Of a DNA stretch of 64,000 bases, positions 36,471-46,053 are shown piece after piece; position 1 is the stretch's first letter, and each line of letters begins with the position of its first letter. The DNA comes from Methyloglobulus sp. (GTDB lineage: Bacteria > Pseudomonadota > Gammaproteobacteria > Methylococcales > Methylomonadaceae), in NCBI GenBank assembly GCA_013141505.1, contig JABFQX010000010.1, positions 62,001 to 126,000 on the forward strand. Reading direction: 5' to 3'. The notes below the pieces were generated by a model. The model was given only the letters and a program-made list of their open reading frames with translations, was not told the origin of the DNA and did not search any database. The translations under genes were made by a program, and so were the position numbers.

Positions 36471-36888
36471 TAATTTCCTGTGTTCTGGACAATAAAACGG
36501 GAATTGCCCACGTCTTAATTGTTTGGTTGTTGAGTGCCTCTAGTCGTTTATGAAAAGTAGAGTGTATAAGTATTTCAATGCTAATTATTAGCCAAAACCA
36601 CGAGTAAACTGCATTAAAGAGCCTGAAAAAACTTAAGGCCCCGAACGATAATTTTACTAACAGCACAGAATCCGTACGCCACCACAAAACATCCCCGATT
36701 CTGCCTTTAAATATAGTGCAATTAGCTTAAAGATGTCTTAATTATATATTTCGCAAAATGCTGTTTTTTTTACCCCTTGCCTTAACATATAAAATGATCC
36801 GCCTAGATGAGACGACAACCTGTCCGTCGAGCGATTTTTAATCCGCTCGGATATCACACTTTTCGCGCACGTTACCTTAAAAATACTG
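36471..36888. other. Intergenic region without recognised gene
   Basis: A 418-bp AT-rich gap upstream of the diguanylate cyclase gene and downstream of the SRPBCC gene, both minus strand. A 74-codon minus-strand frame (36463-36687) overlaps the cyclase start but shows no coding signature. The cyclase promoter is expected here. Confidence 0.5.
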
Positions 36889-37422
36889 TTAATCGCCTGC
36901 TTCCACCACCGTTTTCAGCGTCGCCAAACCTTGCTCAAACTGACCACCAACCATTTTGTCGCAGTTCATCATTAAGCCCATCACTTTAGCCATGAAATTA
37001 TTATTGCCCGTCATAAGCCATGTGACTGCCGTTTGGTCGCCGTCTGGCTTAAAGCTGAATTCCGCGACATTCGTGGCGGTCATGGGCTTGAGGAAATCCA
37101 GTCTGAACCGGATAACATCAAAGGGGCGACTTTCGGTGATGGTCATGCTGCCGACCCCGACTTTATTGTTACCCGCCCAGCTCAATTTTGCACCAACGCC
37201 TTCTTCCGGCCCTTCAAAGGCATTTTTGGCATTAGGGTCAAGTTTTGCCCACGGTGACCACGCGTCCCATTGCCGCAAATTATTGACGTGCGGAAAAATG
37301 GCCGATGCAGGTGCTGTTATAATCGCTGTTCTATTAATGCTGAATTCACTGGGTTGCATGGCAGCAACGACAAGTAAACCCAAGATAGCAAGAACCACTA
37401 AGATAAGGATGATATTAATCAT
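36889..37422 (-). CDS. SRPBCC (START-like) family protein with N-terminal membrane anchor
   Basis: 177 aa. An N-terminal transmembrane segment (about 3-22, ILILVVLAILGLLVVAAMQ) is followed by a polyketide-cyclase/SRPBCC domain with ITAPASAIFPHVNNLRQW and WDAWSPWAKLDP. Such domains bind hydrophobic ligands. It is divergent from ssb across about 110 bp. A specific ligand cannot be assigned. Confidence 0.85.
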   Translation of the reverse strand: MINIILILVVLAILGLLVVAAMQPSEFSINRTAIITAPASAIFPHVNNLRQWDAWSPWAKLDPNAKNAFEGPEEGVGAKLSWAGNNKVGVGSMTITESRPFDVIRFRLDFLKPMTATNVAEFSFKPDGDQTAVTWLMTGNNNFMAKVMGLMMNCDKMVGGQFEQGLATLKTVVEAGD

Positions 37423-37533
37423 GGCACATTCCTCTACTTAAAAAATAAATCCCATTAAAAAGCATTCAACTGCATCAAAAAATGGCAGTTGCCATGATAA
37501 TATCGCTTTATTAACCAACTATCGAGAACAATA

Positions 37534-37959
37534 ATGAGTAATGTGTTCAGTTTTACCGGGACAATCGGCAGAGATGCGGAAGTGCGCTATACCGCTTCAG
37601 GCATGGCGGTATTAAGTGTAACGGTCGCCAACAATATTGGCTTTGGCGACAAGCAGCAAACTTTGTGGATACGGGTGGCATTGTTTGGTAAACGCGCGGA
37701 AGGTTCACTGCAAAATTATCTGAAAAAAGGCCAGCAAGTGTTTGTTTCCGGCGAATTGACCCAAAACGAATACAAAGCCAACGACGGTACAATGAAAACC
37801 AGCCTGGAATTAACAGCCAATATTATTGATCTACTTGGTAAACGAACAGAAACCAGTCAACCCCAACAACCTTACCCATCATCAGGCAAGCAACAATCTG
37901 CGCCACAAGGTAGCCAAGATAATTTTGATGCCCCTTACGATGACGATATTCCGTTCTAA
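37534..37959 (+). CDS. ssb: Single-stranded DNA-binding protein
   Basis: 141-aa OB-fold SSB. The core runs from FSFTGTIGRDAEVRY to ANIIDLLG, a Gln/Pro/Ser-rich linker follows, and the acidic tip is DDDIPF, the docking peptide for partner proteins. At about 140 aa it is shorter than chromosomal E. coli SSB (178). Its core is somewhat divergent, so it could be a second SSB rather than the main one. Confidence 0.93.
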   Translation: MSNVFSFTGTIGRDAEVRYTASGMAVLSVTVANNIGFGDKQQTLWIRVALFGKRAEGSLQNYLKKGQQVFVSGELTQNEYKANDGTMKTSLELTANIIDLLGKRTETSQPQQPYPSSGKQQSAPQGSQDNFDAPYDDDIPF

Positions 37960-38059
37960 CCACATCCAAGACACCTTAATTACAGTCATCATAATATGTG
38001 CAATCCAATCGGATTGGACTGATTCATATTGAAAATATTATTTTTATCGTTTCAACCAA

Positions 38060-39268
38060 ATGACTACTCAACCCCGATTGACCGGAATGAAACCTATTTT
38101 TGCTTGCTTGATTTGTTTAATGCTTTTGCCGCCTCTAGCTAGCCATGCTGGTGATGCGCTAACGTCATTTTCCAGACTCAACAAGGCCGGACTCATGTTA
38201 GTGGATTCTAATGGCCGCACAATCCTGGCAAAACAAGCCGATATGCCATTAATGCCCGCTTCCACTACCAAATTGGCGACGGCCTGGATGGCACTAACCC
38301 ATTGGGGCGAAGCATATCGTTTTCGCACTCATTTTTATTTCGACCAAGCAACCCAAACTCTTTGGGTAAAAGGCAGCGGCGACCCTTATCTGGTTTCCGA
38401 AGAATTGGATGTTGTTGCCAAAAACCTTAAACAAAAAGGCTTAAAACACGTTAAAGCAATCGGTATTGATACGTCTTTATTTCAGCAGAACTTGTTGCTA
38501 CCGGGTACAGGGACAAGCGATAACCCGTATGATGCCGTTCCCACCGCCGTAGCTGCTAATTTCAATACCATCGCCACTAGGAAAAGCGGCGGGCAAGTTC
38601 TATCTGCGGAAGCGAACACACCATTAACCGCTTATGCGGAAAGATTGGCGAATTCGGTAAGAAGTGGTGAGTTACGGGTCAATACCGGCTCAAATCCACG
38701 CAATGCAGAACGCTATTTCGCCGAATTGCTGGCGGCTTTTTTGCAGAAAAATGGCATTGCCGTTGATACCAAGATAGTTTTTGCTCAGGTTCCTGACCTG
38801 ACGGTTTTTTATACACACGAAAACAGCAAAACATTGGCCGAAATCGTGCGCTCGATGCTGAAATACTCCACCAATTTTGTCGCCAACCAATTGATTTTGA
38901 TGCTAAGTGCGGAAAATTACAAGCGACCTGCCAATGCCGCCGACGTGCAACGCTTTATGGAGGAAACGCTTTCCCGTGGCTTTGGTTGGAAGCACTTTTC
39001 ATTGGCGGACGGCGCTGGACTGTCACGCAATAATCGCCTATCGCCGCAGCAATTAACGGAACTACTGCTCGCCTTTCGCGATTGGAAACATTTGTTACCG
39101 GAAATCGAACCCGGCATTTACGCAAAATCTGGAACCTTGAACGGAGTCAGCGCACTGGCAGGTTATCTCGTAAACCATAACGACTGGCAACCTTTTGCCG
39201 TCGTCATGAACGAAAATGTCCCTTATCAGTTAAGGAACCGAATCGCCCATGAATTGGCGGGACAGTAA
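38060..39268 (+). CDS. dacB: D-alanyl-D-alanine carboxypeptidase/endopeptidase (S13, PBP4-type)
   Basis: Periplasmic low-molecular-mass PBP that trims or cleaves peptidoglycan cross-links. The 402 aa start with a signal peptide (cleavage near SHA, residue 30). The active-site motifs are STTK (68-71), STN (270-272) and KSG (356-358). It is shorter than E. coli PBP4 (477 aa), consistent with a smaller insertion domain. Confidence 0.92.
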   Translation: MTTQPRLTGMKPIFACLICLMLLPPLASHAGDALTSFSRLNKAGLMLVDSNGRTILAKQADMPLMPASTTKLATAWMALTHWGEAYRFRTHFYFDQATQTLWVKGSGDPYLVSEELDVVAKNLKQKGLKHVKAIGIDTSLFQQNLLLPGTGTSDNPYDAVPTAVAANFNTIATRKSGGQVLSAEANTPLTAYAERLANSVRSGELRVNTGSNPRNAERYFAELLAAFLQKNGIAVDTKIVFAQVPDLTVFYTHENSKTLAEIVRSMLKYSTNFVANQLILMLSAENYKRPANAADVQRFMEETLSRGFGWKHFSLADGAGLSRNNRLSPQQLTELLLAFRDWKHLLPEIEPGIYAKSGTLNGVSALAGYLVNHNDWQPFAVVMNENVPYQLRNRIAHELAGQ

Positions 39269-39428
39269 TCAATAAACCCATTGATGCCAAGACAAACCAA
39301 AGGCGAACCCAAAAACTTAGCCCATCAATCACGACCTTCCATTAATTTCATTTTTTGCACGACACCAAAAAAAGCGGCGTTCTCAACGTAAAGACACAAA
39401 ATGCTCACACTACGTCCAAACCAGACAT

Positions 39429-40217
39429 TCATAATTCCTCAGCCCCAGATGTACTAATTGGACTGGACATCAACCGCAAGCGCAAATTATTCGCCCTGCA
39501 ACCCATACATATTGCGAAAATCCGATAGACCGCAGTTGCCGCAATGGCAATAATGAACATAATGGTTTTCAGCGTTAATTCCGCCGCTGTTATGAAAGGC
39601 ATTACCAACATTCCGGTGAAACACAATTCAAAGTATATGATCAAAAACGAAGGGATAGGTATGAAATAAGTCGGTGCAAAGGCAAAAAGCCAGAGGAAAC
39701 ACCATCTTCCGATTTTTTCTGTATTGCCACCGTCGATGATCGGCAGTGATACCGAAATAATAATAAGGAAAATGAGTGCTGTTTGCGTAAAAATCGACTC
39801 CGCACGCTCTTTAAGATGGTTGATTTCCGCTTCTAACTGCACCCGTCCCATTGGATAACTAAACGATTTGTCCCTGAAATCGCCGTTCTCTAGCATTATG
39901 GCTTGAGTAATAGGCGCTGTTTCAACACTGTTTAATACATCATAGGGATACTCCCATTGATGAGCATCAGCGATGTGGCTTAATCGAACCGAGCGTTGCC
40001 GCATAAATATGCAACAGGCAAGTAGGAACATGGCAATAATTAACAGTAACTTAGCGACAACTGAAATAAAGTCATTGTCTCCCGCCGCAGCCGCACAGAG
40101 CCCTACTATCAATAAGGCATAGCTCCATGTGAGCAATATGTTGGTTTCATCCCTAAACATGTCGATGTCCTGCCTACATTGCTCCCATTGACGGGACATC
40201 TCCTCCTGCACAGTCAT
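39429..40217 (-). CDS. Membrane protein of the TelA operon, unknown
   Basis: 262 aa from ATG 40217 (GTG 40220 is the alternative); GGAGG lies upstream. About five hydrophobic helices are arranged as a pair near the N-terminus (ILLTWSYALLIVGL, AKLLLIIAMFLLACC), a cytoplasmic middle region, and three more at the C-terminus. No family recognised. It is the last gene of the five-gene operon; its start overlaps the telA stop (TGATG). It may anchor the TelA complex in the membrane. Confidence 0.7.
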   Translation of the reverse strand: MTVQEEMSRQWEQCRQDIDMFRDETNILLTWSYALLIVGLCAAAAGDNDFISVVAKLLLIIAMFLLACCIFMRQRSVRLSHIADAHQWEYPYDVLNSVETAPITQAIMLENGDFRDKSFSYPMGRVQLEAEINHLKERAESIFTQTALIFLIIISVSLPIIDGGNTEKIGRWCFLWLFAFAPTYFIPIPSFLIIYFELCFTGMLVMPFITAAELTLKTIMFIIAIAATAVYRIFAICMGCRANNLRLRLMSSPISTSGAEEL

Positions 40218-41347
40218 CACTTAATCCTCCGAAGGCTGCTCTTGGCTATCTGCTTGGTCTTAAGTTCGCCGCGCAAATTGTGTAATTTTACTTCTGCCGC
40301 CTTGCGAGCACGGATACCTTCATCCTGAATGCGGATCACTTGCTGTACGGTTTCAATCATCATGGCTTGCACTTTTTCCAGCGTCTCCACATCAATGACC
40401 AACCGCTGGTTGCCGGCAGTCGTTTCTTTGGCGTTTTTTGCCAGCAATTGTGCATTACGCATCAAGAAGCGGTTCGTGGCGTTGTCGATATTTTGCGACA
40501 GATTGAGGGTTTGGGTTTGTTCGTACAATGCCAGCACCAGCAGAAAATGCCGTTTCCAGGAGGGTATCGTCAGCTCTTGAATGGTATGCAGCTTTTCCGA
40601 CAACATACGGTTGTTGGCCTGGATCATGCGGATCATCGGCAAAGACTGAAGCGCGGAATGTTGCAACACTTGGAAGTCTGCCACCCGTTTATCCAGATAA
40701 GCAATGACTTGTTCCAAGTCAGCAATCGCAAGCGTGCGTTCTTGAGTCAATTTTTCGCCCCGCAATAAAATGATTTGCTGACGTAAGGACTCCAATTTCA
40801 ACTTGCCTGCGGCCGTGTGCAAGCCCAGTAGTCGATATTCTTCCATGACCGACAAAAACATATTCTCCAATGCACCAATGCGTTCGATAAGGCCGTTACG
40901 GGAAAACTCCACTTCTTGTAACAGTTTGTCGATTTGTACCTTGGTGCTGTCGAATTGCTGCACCAACCGTTCTTTGGTCAATTTGGCCCGGTCAAGATAG
41001 CGGCCAATAATGGGGATTTTGGAACTTTGGTCGGAAAAAGGCGTTAAATTTATTTTCTTGGCAGACACCACCAGTAGCGAAAGTTGTTCACCCAAATCTT
41101 CAAGCTCGGTGTTTTTTACCTGCTCCAACAGTTCATCGGTATAGTTTGCCGTGTGTTCCCCAACATCATGCCCAAACTCCATAATACTCATCGGGTTACG
41201 TTCGTCTATCTTATCTGCCAGCACTTGCACCGCCTGCTGGTCATCGATTGAAAGCCCACATGCTTCTAAGTCCAGATCGGTCAACGTACTCGGTGTTTCA
41301 ATGTCTAAGATGGGATCGTCATTGGCTATCACTTGTTGGTTGTTCAT
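40217..41347 (-). CDS. telA: TelA family protein (toxic anion resistance)
   Basis: 376 aa from ATG 41347, which has GGAGA upstream; the frame extends 13 codons further without a ribosome-binding site. The protein is all-helical and shows TelA/KlaA hallmarks: FGHDVGEHTANYTDELL, LEDLGEQLSLLVVSAKKIN, IPIIGRYLDRAK and HTIQELTIPSWKRHF (each fragment intact). TelA proteins were named for plasmid tellurite resistance, but chromosomal copies often travel with membrane-stress or Ter-type genes and their real function is unclear. The stop overlaps the next gene. No tellurite-specific terC/terD genes are nearby. Confidence 0.86.
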   Translation of the reverse strand: MNNQQVIANDDPILDIETPSTLTDLDLEACGLSIDDQQAVQVLADKIDERNPMSIMEFGHDVGEHTANYTDELLEQVKNTELEDLGEQLSLLVVSAKKINLTPFSDQSSKIPIIGRYLDRAKLTKERLVQQFDSTKVQIDKLLQEVEFSRNGLIERIGALENMFLSVMEEYRLLGLHTAAGKLKLESLRQQIILLRGEKLTQERTLAIADLEQVIAYLDKRVADFQVLQHSALQSLPMIRMIQANNRMLSEKLHTIQELTIPSWKRHFLLVLALYEQTQTLNLSQNIDNATNRFLMRNAQLLAKNAKETTAGNQRLVIDVETLEKVQAMMIETVQQVIRIQDEGIRARKAAEVKLHNLRGELKTKQIAKSSLRRIK

Positions 41348-41378
41348 AATATTCTCCAAATTTATGGATAAAAAGCAC

Positions 41379-42167
41379 TTAAGCAATTTCAGACAGCTTG
41401 TTTGTCAACCTAAGATGGGCTTGCCGAGCCAGGTTTACCTGCATCGGATGGTTTCCCCCGTTCAGTGCCAAGCCCAGCGAGTGTTCTCGCCAAATGGGCA
41501 GCAGGACATGGCAGCTTTCATAATAGTTGGCGAGCAAATCTGCCATGTGTGCATACGCCATATCAAGCTGCACGGTGGTCATTTCATGAGATGCCAACAA
41601 AGCCGCAAGGTTAGTGATTCGGCGGGCGAAACGCTCTTGTGGTTTATCAAACGCGTCAGGTTCAGTGTTGGATTCGGGCAGACGGATACTACGCGCCATA
41701 TACAAACGACCTGCCGCGATGTGCACACGCAAATCGCGTATCTCAGTACGTAAATAGCGACCCTGTTTATCAACCTCGACAAACAGGACTTCAAGCTGCT
41801 GGGCGGCAGCTTCTGCTTCCTTCAGTAAGCCATCAATACGTAACCTGGCTTCCAGATAGTCAAGCGAAATCTCCAGATATTTACCGGTCACTTTTTCTAG
41901 CCAGTTGGGTTGCCTGGACATCTTCACCGGATCTGCGTCAGATAAGCACTTGAGCAACTCAGTGATCAAGGTTGCCAAACGGTCAGCCAACGACTCTTCC
42001 AGAAATCCAGCCAAATCTTCAAAATTTTGGTCAAAAGTATCCCCTTGCCTAAACCCGAAGCTATGATTAATTTGCTTTGGATTGATAGCCGCCAACAGGG
42101 TTTCTATTTGCGTGACTTCATCATCGGAAAAGTCACCCATATTGAGGTTTTGTAGCTGTTCCTTCAT
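41379..42167 (-). CDS. Helical partner protein of TelA, unknown
   Basis: 262 aa, predominantly alpha-helical, with coiled-coil-like stretches (LEARLRIDGLLKEAEAAAQQ, LVHIAAGRLYMA-like). It ends 31 bp before telA, and its predicted helical content and size make it a plausible TelA-complex subunit. I do not recognise a family. A distant relationship to TelA itself is possible but I cannot demonstrate it by eye. There is no signal peptide or membrane helix. A strong GGAGGAT-like site precedes ATG 42167. Confidence 0.7.
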   Translation of the reverse strand: MKEQLQNLNMGDFSDDEVTQIETLLAAINPKQINHSFGFRQGDTFDQNFEDLAGFLEESLADRLATLITELLKCLSDADPVKMSRQPNWLEKVTGKYLEISLDYLEARLRIDGLLKEAEAAAQQLEVLFVEVDKQGRYLRTEIRDLRVHIAAGRLYMARSIRLPESNTEPDAFDKPQERFARRITNLAALLASHEMTTVQLDMAYAHMADLLANYYESCHVLLPIWREHSLGLALNGGNHPMQVNLARQAHLRLTNKLSEIA

Positions 42168-42215
42168 AGTAATCCTCCCTTCGTAGACACGAAAAGCGTT
42201 TAGTTTGATTGCAAA

Positions 42216-43076
42216 TCAGGTCTTAGGAAGTCGGCCTCGAGCGATGCCTTCATGCTGATAAGATGCGGTAAACCAGCAAGATTGGTGAGCGTTAAACAAG
42301 GTCAGACCGTAATCTCCATCTAGGTTTCTGGCAGACAACGTAAGAAAAGCGCCAGTATCTACGCACACATGCGATAAACTTTGGCAAGGCGCGGGTTGCG
42401 GGGTATGCCCGCAAAAGGTAGTGGAAAGACCGTTTTGAGCACGCCCGAATGAGCCGCTTTTGTGCATCAATTTACGCCCCCATAACAGCCGTTCGCGAGT
42501 TCCTTCCGGCACAGTTCCCTCGGCAAGCCATTGGTCTATGTCACTATTCAACCATACTAGCTGATCACTGGTCAGGGAGCCAGGTTTGACCAGTTCCGCA
42601 TGGACAATATGAAAGCGGCTGTCGCCTTCCCCTACTACTAAGATTAAAGGCAACGCTAATACCCGACGTAATGCACGGTTAAACTCGTCAGCCATGACTT
42701 CTTGTTCAGACAGGTAATAGTCCACTATCCAGCTACCGCCATACTGGGGCAAACCGGTGTTGTTGACATCCTTCAGACTGGCTAGTTTTCCGGTACCCAA
42801 GTAAGGTTGGAAAAAATCCATGAGCATTGCTTCGTGATTACCTTGCACCGCATAAAACCAAGGTTCTGCCAATAGTTCCAGACAAAGCAAAGGGTCAGGC
42901 CCGCGGTCAGCCAGGTCACCTACGGAAAACAGGCGGTCATTGGCTTCGTCAAAAGCAACTTCAGTCAATAACCGCTCAAGCAAGTTAAAACAACCATGTA
43001 AATCACCGATGACATAATCCTTGCCCGATGTGTTGGAAGGTAGTTTTTGGATAAGGGCTTGCAAGTTTTTTTTCAT
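42216..43076 (-). CDS. Serine/threonine (PPP-type) metallophosphatase
   Basis: 286 aa. It has the three conserved metallophosphatase blocks: GDLHGC (about 24-29), GDLADRGPD (about 51-59) and GNHE (about 78-81). The later His is in CGHTPQP, and a VDTGA motif follows. This layout is that of PrpA/PphA-type bacterial protein phosphatases. It overlaps the gene upstream by ATGA and precedes the TelA partner, so it may reverse phosphorylation of that complex. No kinase gene is adjacent. Confidence 0.87.
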   Translation of the reverse strand: MKKNLQALIQKLPSNTSGKDYVIGDLHGCFNLLERLLTEVAFDEANDRLFSVGDLADRGPDPLLCLELLAEPWFYAVQGNHEAMLMDFFQPYLGTGKLASLKDVNNTGLPQYGGSWIVDYYLSEQEVMADEFNRALRRVLALPLILVVGEGDSRFHIVHAELVKPGSLTSDQLVWLNSDIDQWLAEGTVPEGTRERLLWGRKLMHKSGSFGRAQNGLSTTFCGHTPQPAPCQSLSHVCVDTGAFLTLSARNLDGDYGLTLFNAHQSCWFTASYQHEGIARGRLPKT

Positions 43077-43564
43077 AGATGGCCTGCATAAATAGTATAA
43101 GTAAAAATTATAAATTCAACGAAAAAGATAAGGTAGGCAAAGGTAAAACCGAAAACTTCGCTGGGATTTCTAATGGCACACTTCATTGGAATCTTCTCGT
43201 TGTATAACAACCTGACCTCACTACCCATCCGAAATAATCCTAACGATGAATCACTAGGTAGTAATGTCGATACGTAAACATTTTCATTAACAAGGTACTC
43301 GACTTCGATCCATTCAAAATCATTTTCCCCAGGGACAAGGGGCCCCACTTTAACAACTCGCCCGTGTACATTTTTCCAGTTGTTCAATATATGAATAGAC
43401 CTGATAATGAAACAAGCCATATCGAACAAAAAGATCTTTAGAATCCATGCGAACCAGCATATAAAAAATATGTCGAACATGACGGTATCCCATGTACGAT
43501 TAGTTAGGTAATCGGAAGCAAAACTAAAAATTAATTCCGATTGGCCTTTTCTTAACGCATCCAT
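43073..43564 (-). CDS. DUF3592-like membrane protein
   Basis: 163 aa. One hydrophobic helix near residues 30-55 (FFICWFAWILKIFLFDMAC) and another at the C-terminus flank a beta-rich middle part (VHGRVVKVGPL, VEYLVNENVY, GSEVRLLYNEK). This is the layout of DUF3592 proteins. First gene of the TelA operon, overlapping the phosphatase gene by 4 bp. Function unknown. Confidence 0.72.
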   Translation of the reverse strand: MDALRKGQSELIFSFASDYLTNRTWDTVMFDIFFICWFAWILKIFLFDMACFIIRSIHILNNWKNVHGRVVKVGPLVPGENDFEWIEVEYLVNENVYVSTLLPSDSSLGLFRMGSEVRLLYNEKIPMKCAIRNPSEVFGFTFAYLIFFVEFIIFTYTIYAGHL

Positions 43565-43723
43565 TATTTATCCCAGTTCCCTGCCGCTCTTAATTTTTTA
43601 CGCTGCACTAAATCGCTATCTATAAAAAACGGCATTGATGGTGGTTGCCTTCGCATCAACCCACTCGGACAACCACCATCCATTACCTAACTGAATGCCA
43701 ACGCAAGTTCTGTCAAAATCCTG

Positions 43724-45442
43724 TTAGCCTGTAATCTTAAACATGACTTTTGCGCTGTCATATATTTTGATACCTGCTACAGCCGATACTTGCCAAGAAT
43801 AGGTCTGCCCTCTAACCATGGCTGTCGTTGGCTTTAATGTGCAAATACTATTTGCTTTAGTGCAACCGGCATCTGTGGGTGATGCGTACCGTACATAAAC
43901 CATGTTGCCGTTCTGGTCATAAAGCCAGACGAGATACCAAGACGTATTGGGCAGCATACCCCAGCGGTAAGTCGGTGTTGTCGTATTGATGTTGCCTGAA
44001 GGGGCTACCTGCGTCAAAGGCCCTGGAGGTGGTGGCGGCCCTGGTGGGGTTGAACCTGACAAAGCGTCCAAGGCTGCATCTATGCGGATACGGGGTCTTA
44101 CCAGCCCGTTATAATAATCCGTAATGGGCGTGCCGGTGCGTGTCAATGCTGCTAGGACTGTATCAACACTCGCATTAGGATTCTTTGACTTGAGTACCGC
44201 CCAGGCACCGGCAACATGGGGTGCAGCCATGGAAGTGCCGTTAAAGCTATCAAATATCCCACCCGGGACAGACGAAACGATGTCCACCCCAGGCGCAAGC
44301 AATTTCAGTTGCGGGCCGCTGTTGGAAAAATAGGCGACGAAATCATTTTTGGTTGTGGCACCGACGCTGACAACATTGGAGAGACAGGCTGGGCGTGGAA
44401 GACCTGCCTTACGACTAAAATTGCCGGATGCCACCACGGTGGCAATTCCAGCGGACTTAAGATGTTCCGCTGCAAGACGGATAGGCTCAATAGTTGGATC
44501 GCCATCGCAGATTCCTGTGTACCAAAAGTCATCACCCAAACTGAGATTGACGGAGGCAATTTTGAATTTATTGCGCTGGCTGTACACATACTCCATGCCT
44601 TTGGCAATGTCGCTTTCAAACGCAGTCGTACAGGGTGTGATTAAACCGCAATACGCCCAAGACGTTGCAAGTGTAAACACCTGGACAGAAATAATTTTGG
44701 CATCCTTGGCTACGCCTTTCTTGCCTGCGGCGATACCGGCGACATGAGTGCCGTGTTTACAATCCTCAGCCGAACAATTGACGCCTGCCCCAAGGCCCAC
44801 TTGTGATTGCTGTTTATTGGGGCAAGCGGAAGTAAAGAACGTGCCAAATTCATTGGTTGAATAACACGCTTCCGCGACAACTTTACCGGCCAAGAACGGG
44901 TGGGTCTTGTCCACGCCGGTATCAAGGATAGCTACCGTTTGCCCTGCGCCCGAATAGCCTTTAGCCCAGGCATTCGACCCGCCAACCAACGGGACGCTTT
45001 CCGTTAAGTTTGCCCGCAACATCAGGTCTTCGGTCACGCCCGCCACATCTGGGGATGACTTAAGTTGCGCCAGTGTGTCCGCGTCAACTTCCATCGCAAG
45101 GTAAGGGATATGTTTAAACCGCTTCACGCTTTTGGGGTGCGCTGCAATCATTCCGTTTAATACCCGATTTTGGCTTTGTGCGATGGCTGTTTGTTGGCCA
45201 CGCACCCCTTCGGCAGAAAGCATACCAGCAGGATGTGTCGGCACTTTCATCCGCACTATGACTCGGACAGTGCCGTTTTTTTGCACTTTTTCTGTTAGCG
45301 CTTGCATGTGGGCGGCATAAGCAGGTTTTTGGCTGCTGCCGTCATCAGGCGCAGGCGGTGTGGCTGCAAAGCCAAACTCCGCCAACAGCCCTAATGCAAC
45401 TAAAATAAAACGTACTGCATTGTTATTGTTGTTAATATTCAT
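43724..45442 (-). CDS. Secreted subtilisin-like serine peptidase (S8) with I9 propeptide
   Basis: 572 aa from ATG 45442, which has GGAGA 8 bp upstream; the frame extends eight codons further. A signal peptide (cleavage near FAA, residue 27) is followed by an I9-type propeptide (about 55-142, VRVIVRMKVP). The S8 catalytic domain has Asp174 (ILDTGVDKTHP), His230 (KHGTHVAGIAAG) and Ser404 (GTSMAAPHVAG), with Asn in ASGNF. A Pro-rich linker leads to a C-terminal beta domain of about 95 residues with two Cys. Probably secreted and self-processed. Several extra cysteines in the catalytic domain suggest disulfides. Confidence 0.93.
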   Translation of the reverse strand: MNINNNNNAVRFILVALGLLAEFGFAATPPAPDDGSSQKPAYAAHMQALTEKVQKNGTVRVIVRMKVPTHPAGMLSAEGVRGQQTAIAQSQNRVLNGMIAAHPKSVKRFKHIPYLAMEVDADTLAQLKSSPDVAGVTEDLMLRANLTESVPLVGGSNAWAKGYSGAGQTVAILDTGVDKTHPFLAGKVVAEACYSTNEFGTFFTSACPNKQQSQVGLGAGVNCSAEDCKHGTHVAGIAAGKKGVAKDAKIISVQVFTLATSWAYCGLITPCTTAFESDIAKGMEYVYSQRNKFKIASVNLSLGDDFWYTGICDGDPTIEPIRLAAEHLKSAGIATVVASGNFSRKAGLPRPACLSNVVSVGATTKNDFVAYFSNSGPQLKLLAPGVDIVSSVPGGIFDSFNGTSMAAPHVAGAWAVLKSKNPNASVDTVLAALTRTGTPITDYYNGLVRPRIRIDAALDALSGSTPPGPPPPPGPLTQVAPSGNINTTTPTYRWGMLPNTSWYLVWLYDQNGNMVYVRYASPTDAGCTKANSICTLKPTTAMVRGQTYSWQVSAVAGIKIYDSAKVMFKITG

Positions 45443-45911
45443 GATACAGTTCTCCAATAATGTCATGCGGAGCTAGTTCCGATGCTTACATGAACGGTAG
45501 ACATTGATACAAACGCGTTTCATTTTTCCGAAAGCGCAAGGCGATTGGAGCATACGGAAAAAACGTTAACAAGTGAGCTAAGGCGAATGACCTAATAGCG
45601 AGGGTGAACGGCGGTTTTCGTGGCGCTAAATTTAGGAAGTACAGTATTTTTTTGATTTCGACCGGGATGGGCCTATCTAGCTTTGAGCGAAACTACCGTA
45701 TTCAAGGCTTCCATACTGACAAGGCTATATGCCGTTAGTTTTTGTGCGTTTTTCTAAACGGGTTAAGCTGATCAAGCCATCCAATTGTAGGGTCAAACCA
45801 ATAGCCATTTTATGACGGTGAACGACATTCTTTTCGGGCTAAATGACTTTGCTAAACGCCGTTGAACCGTGCAATATAATGACCAGCCTATAGTCGATGA
45901 TGGGATATGTT
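45443..45911. other. Intergenic region upstream of the subtilase, degenerate
   Basis: Noncoding on both strands as far as I can see. The right end precedes a relic copy of the LytS-like kinase gene start. It shows faint, scattered similarity to the region upstream of the intact kinase (for example GTAGGGTAAA-like and CTTTTCGGG-like words), so this may be a decayed duplicate of that upstream region. Confidence 0.4.
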
Positions 45912-46033
45912 ATGGATTTTCCTAAGTTACCGCTTTTTGCTCCATCGGTTTTATGAGATGAGCAATTAGTGCAACGGTCTCTTATCGTCGTAATCAGCGC
46001 GTTTATTGTCGTCCGTTTTGAATGGGTAAATTG
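45912..46033 (+). pseudogene. Truncated relic of the LytS-like kinase gene
   Basis: From ATG 45912 the DNA matches the start of the intact kinase gene at 50055 almost exactly for 26 bp (MDFPKLPLF versus MDFPELPLL). It then hits a stop after 14 codons. In another frame the similarity resumes: LIVVISAFIVVRFEW resembles FIVVVAALIAVRFER of the intact protein. It then ends at the start of a TPR gene. It is a frameshifted stump of a paralogue. Confidence 0.8.
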
Positions 46034-46053
46034 AAATGCTTAGAAGGCTAGAT

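Noticed and set aside
36463-36687. 74-codon minus-strand open frame before the diguanylate cyclase
   Set aside because: Overlaps the cyclase start, with no ribosome-binding site and no family similarity.
41151-41753. 200-codon plus-strand open frame in the TelA operon
   Set aside because: It is antisense to telA and its partner, both of which have ribosome-binding sites and operon overlaps. Composition is not protein-like.
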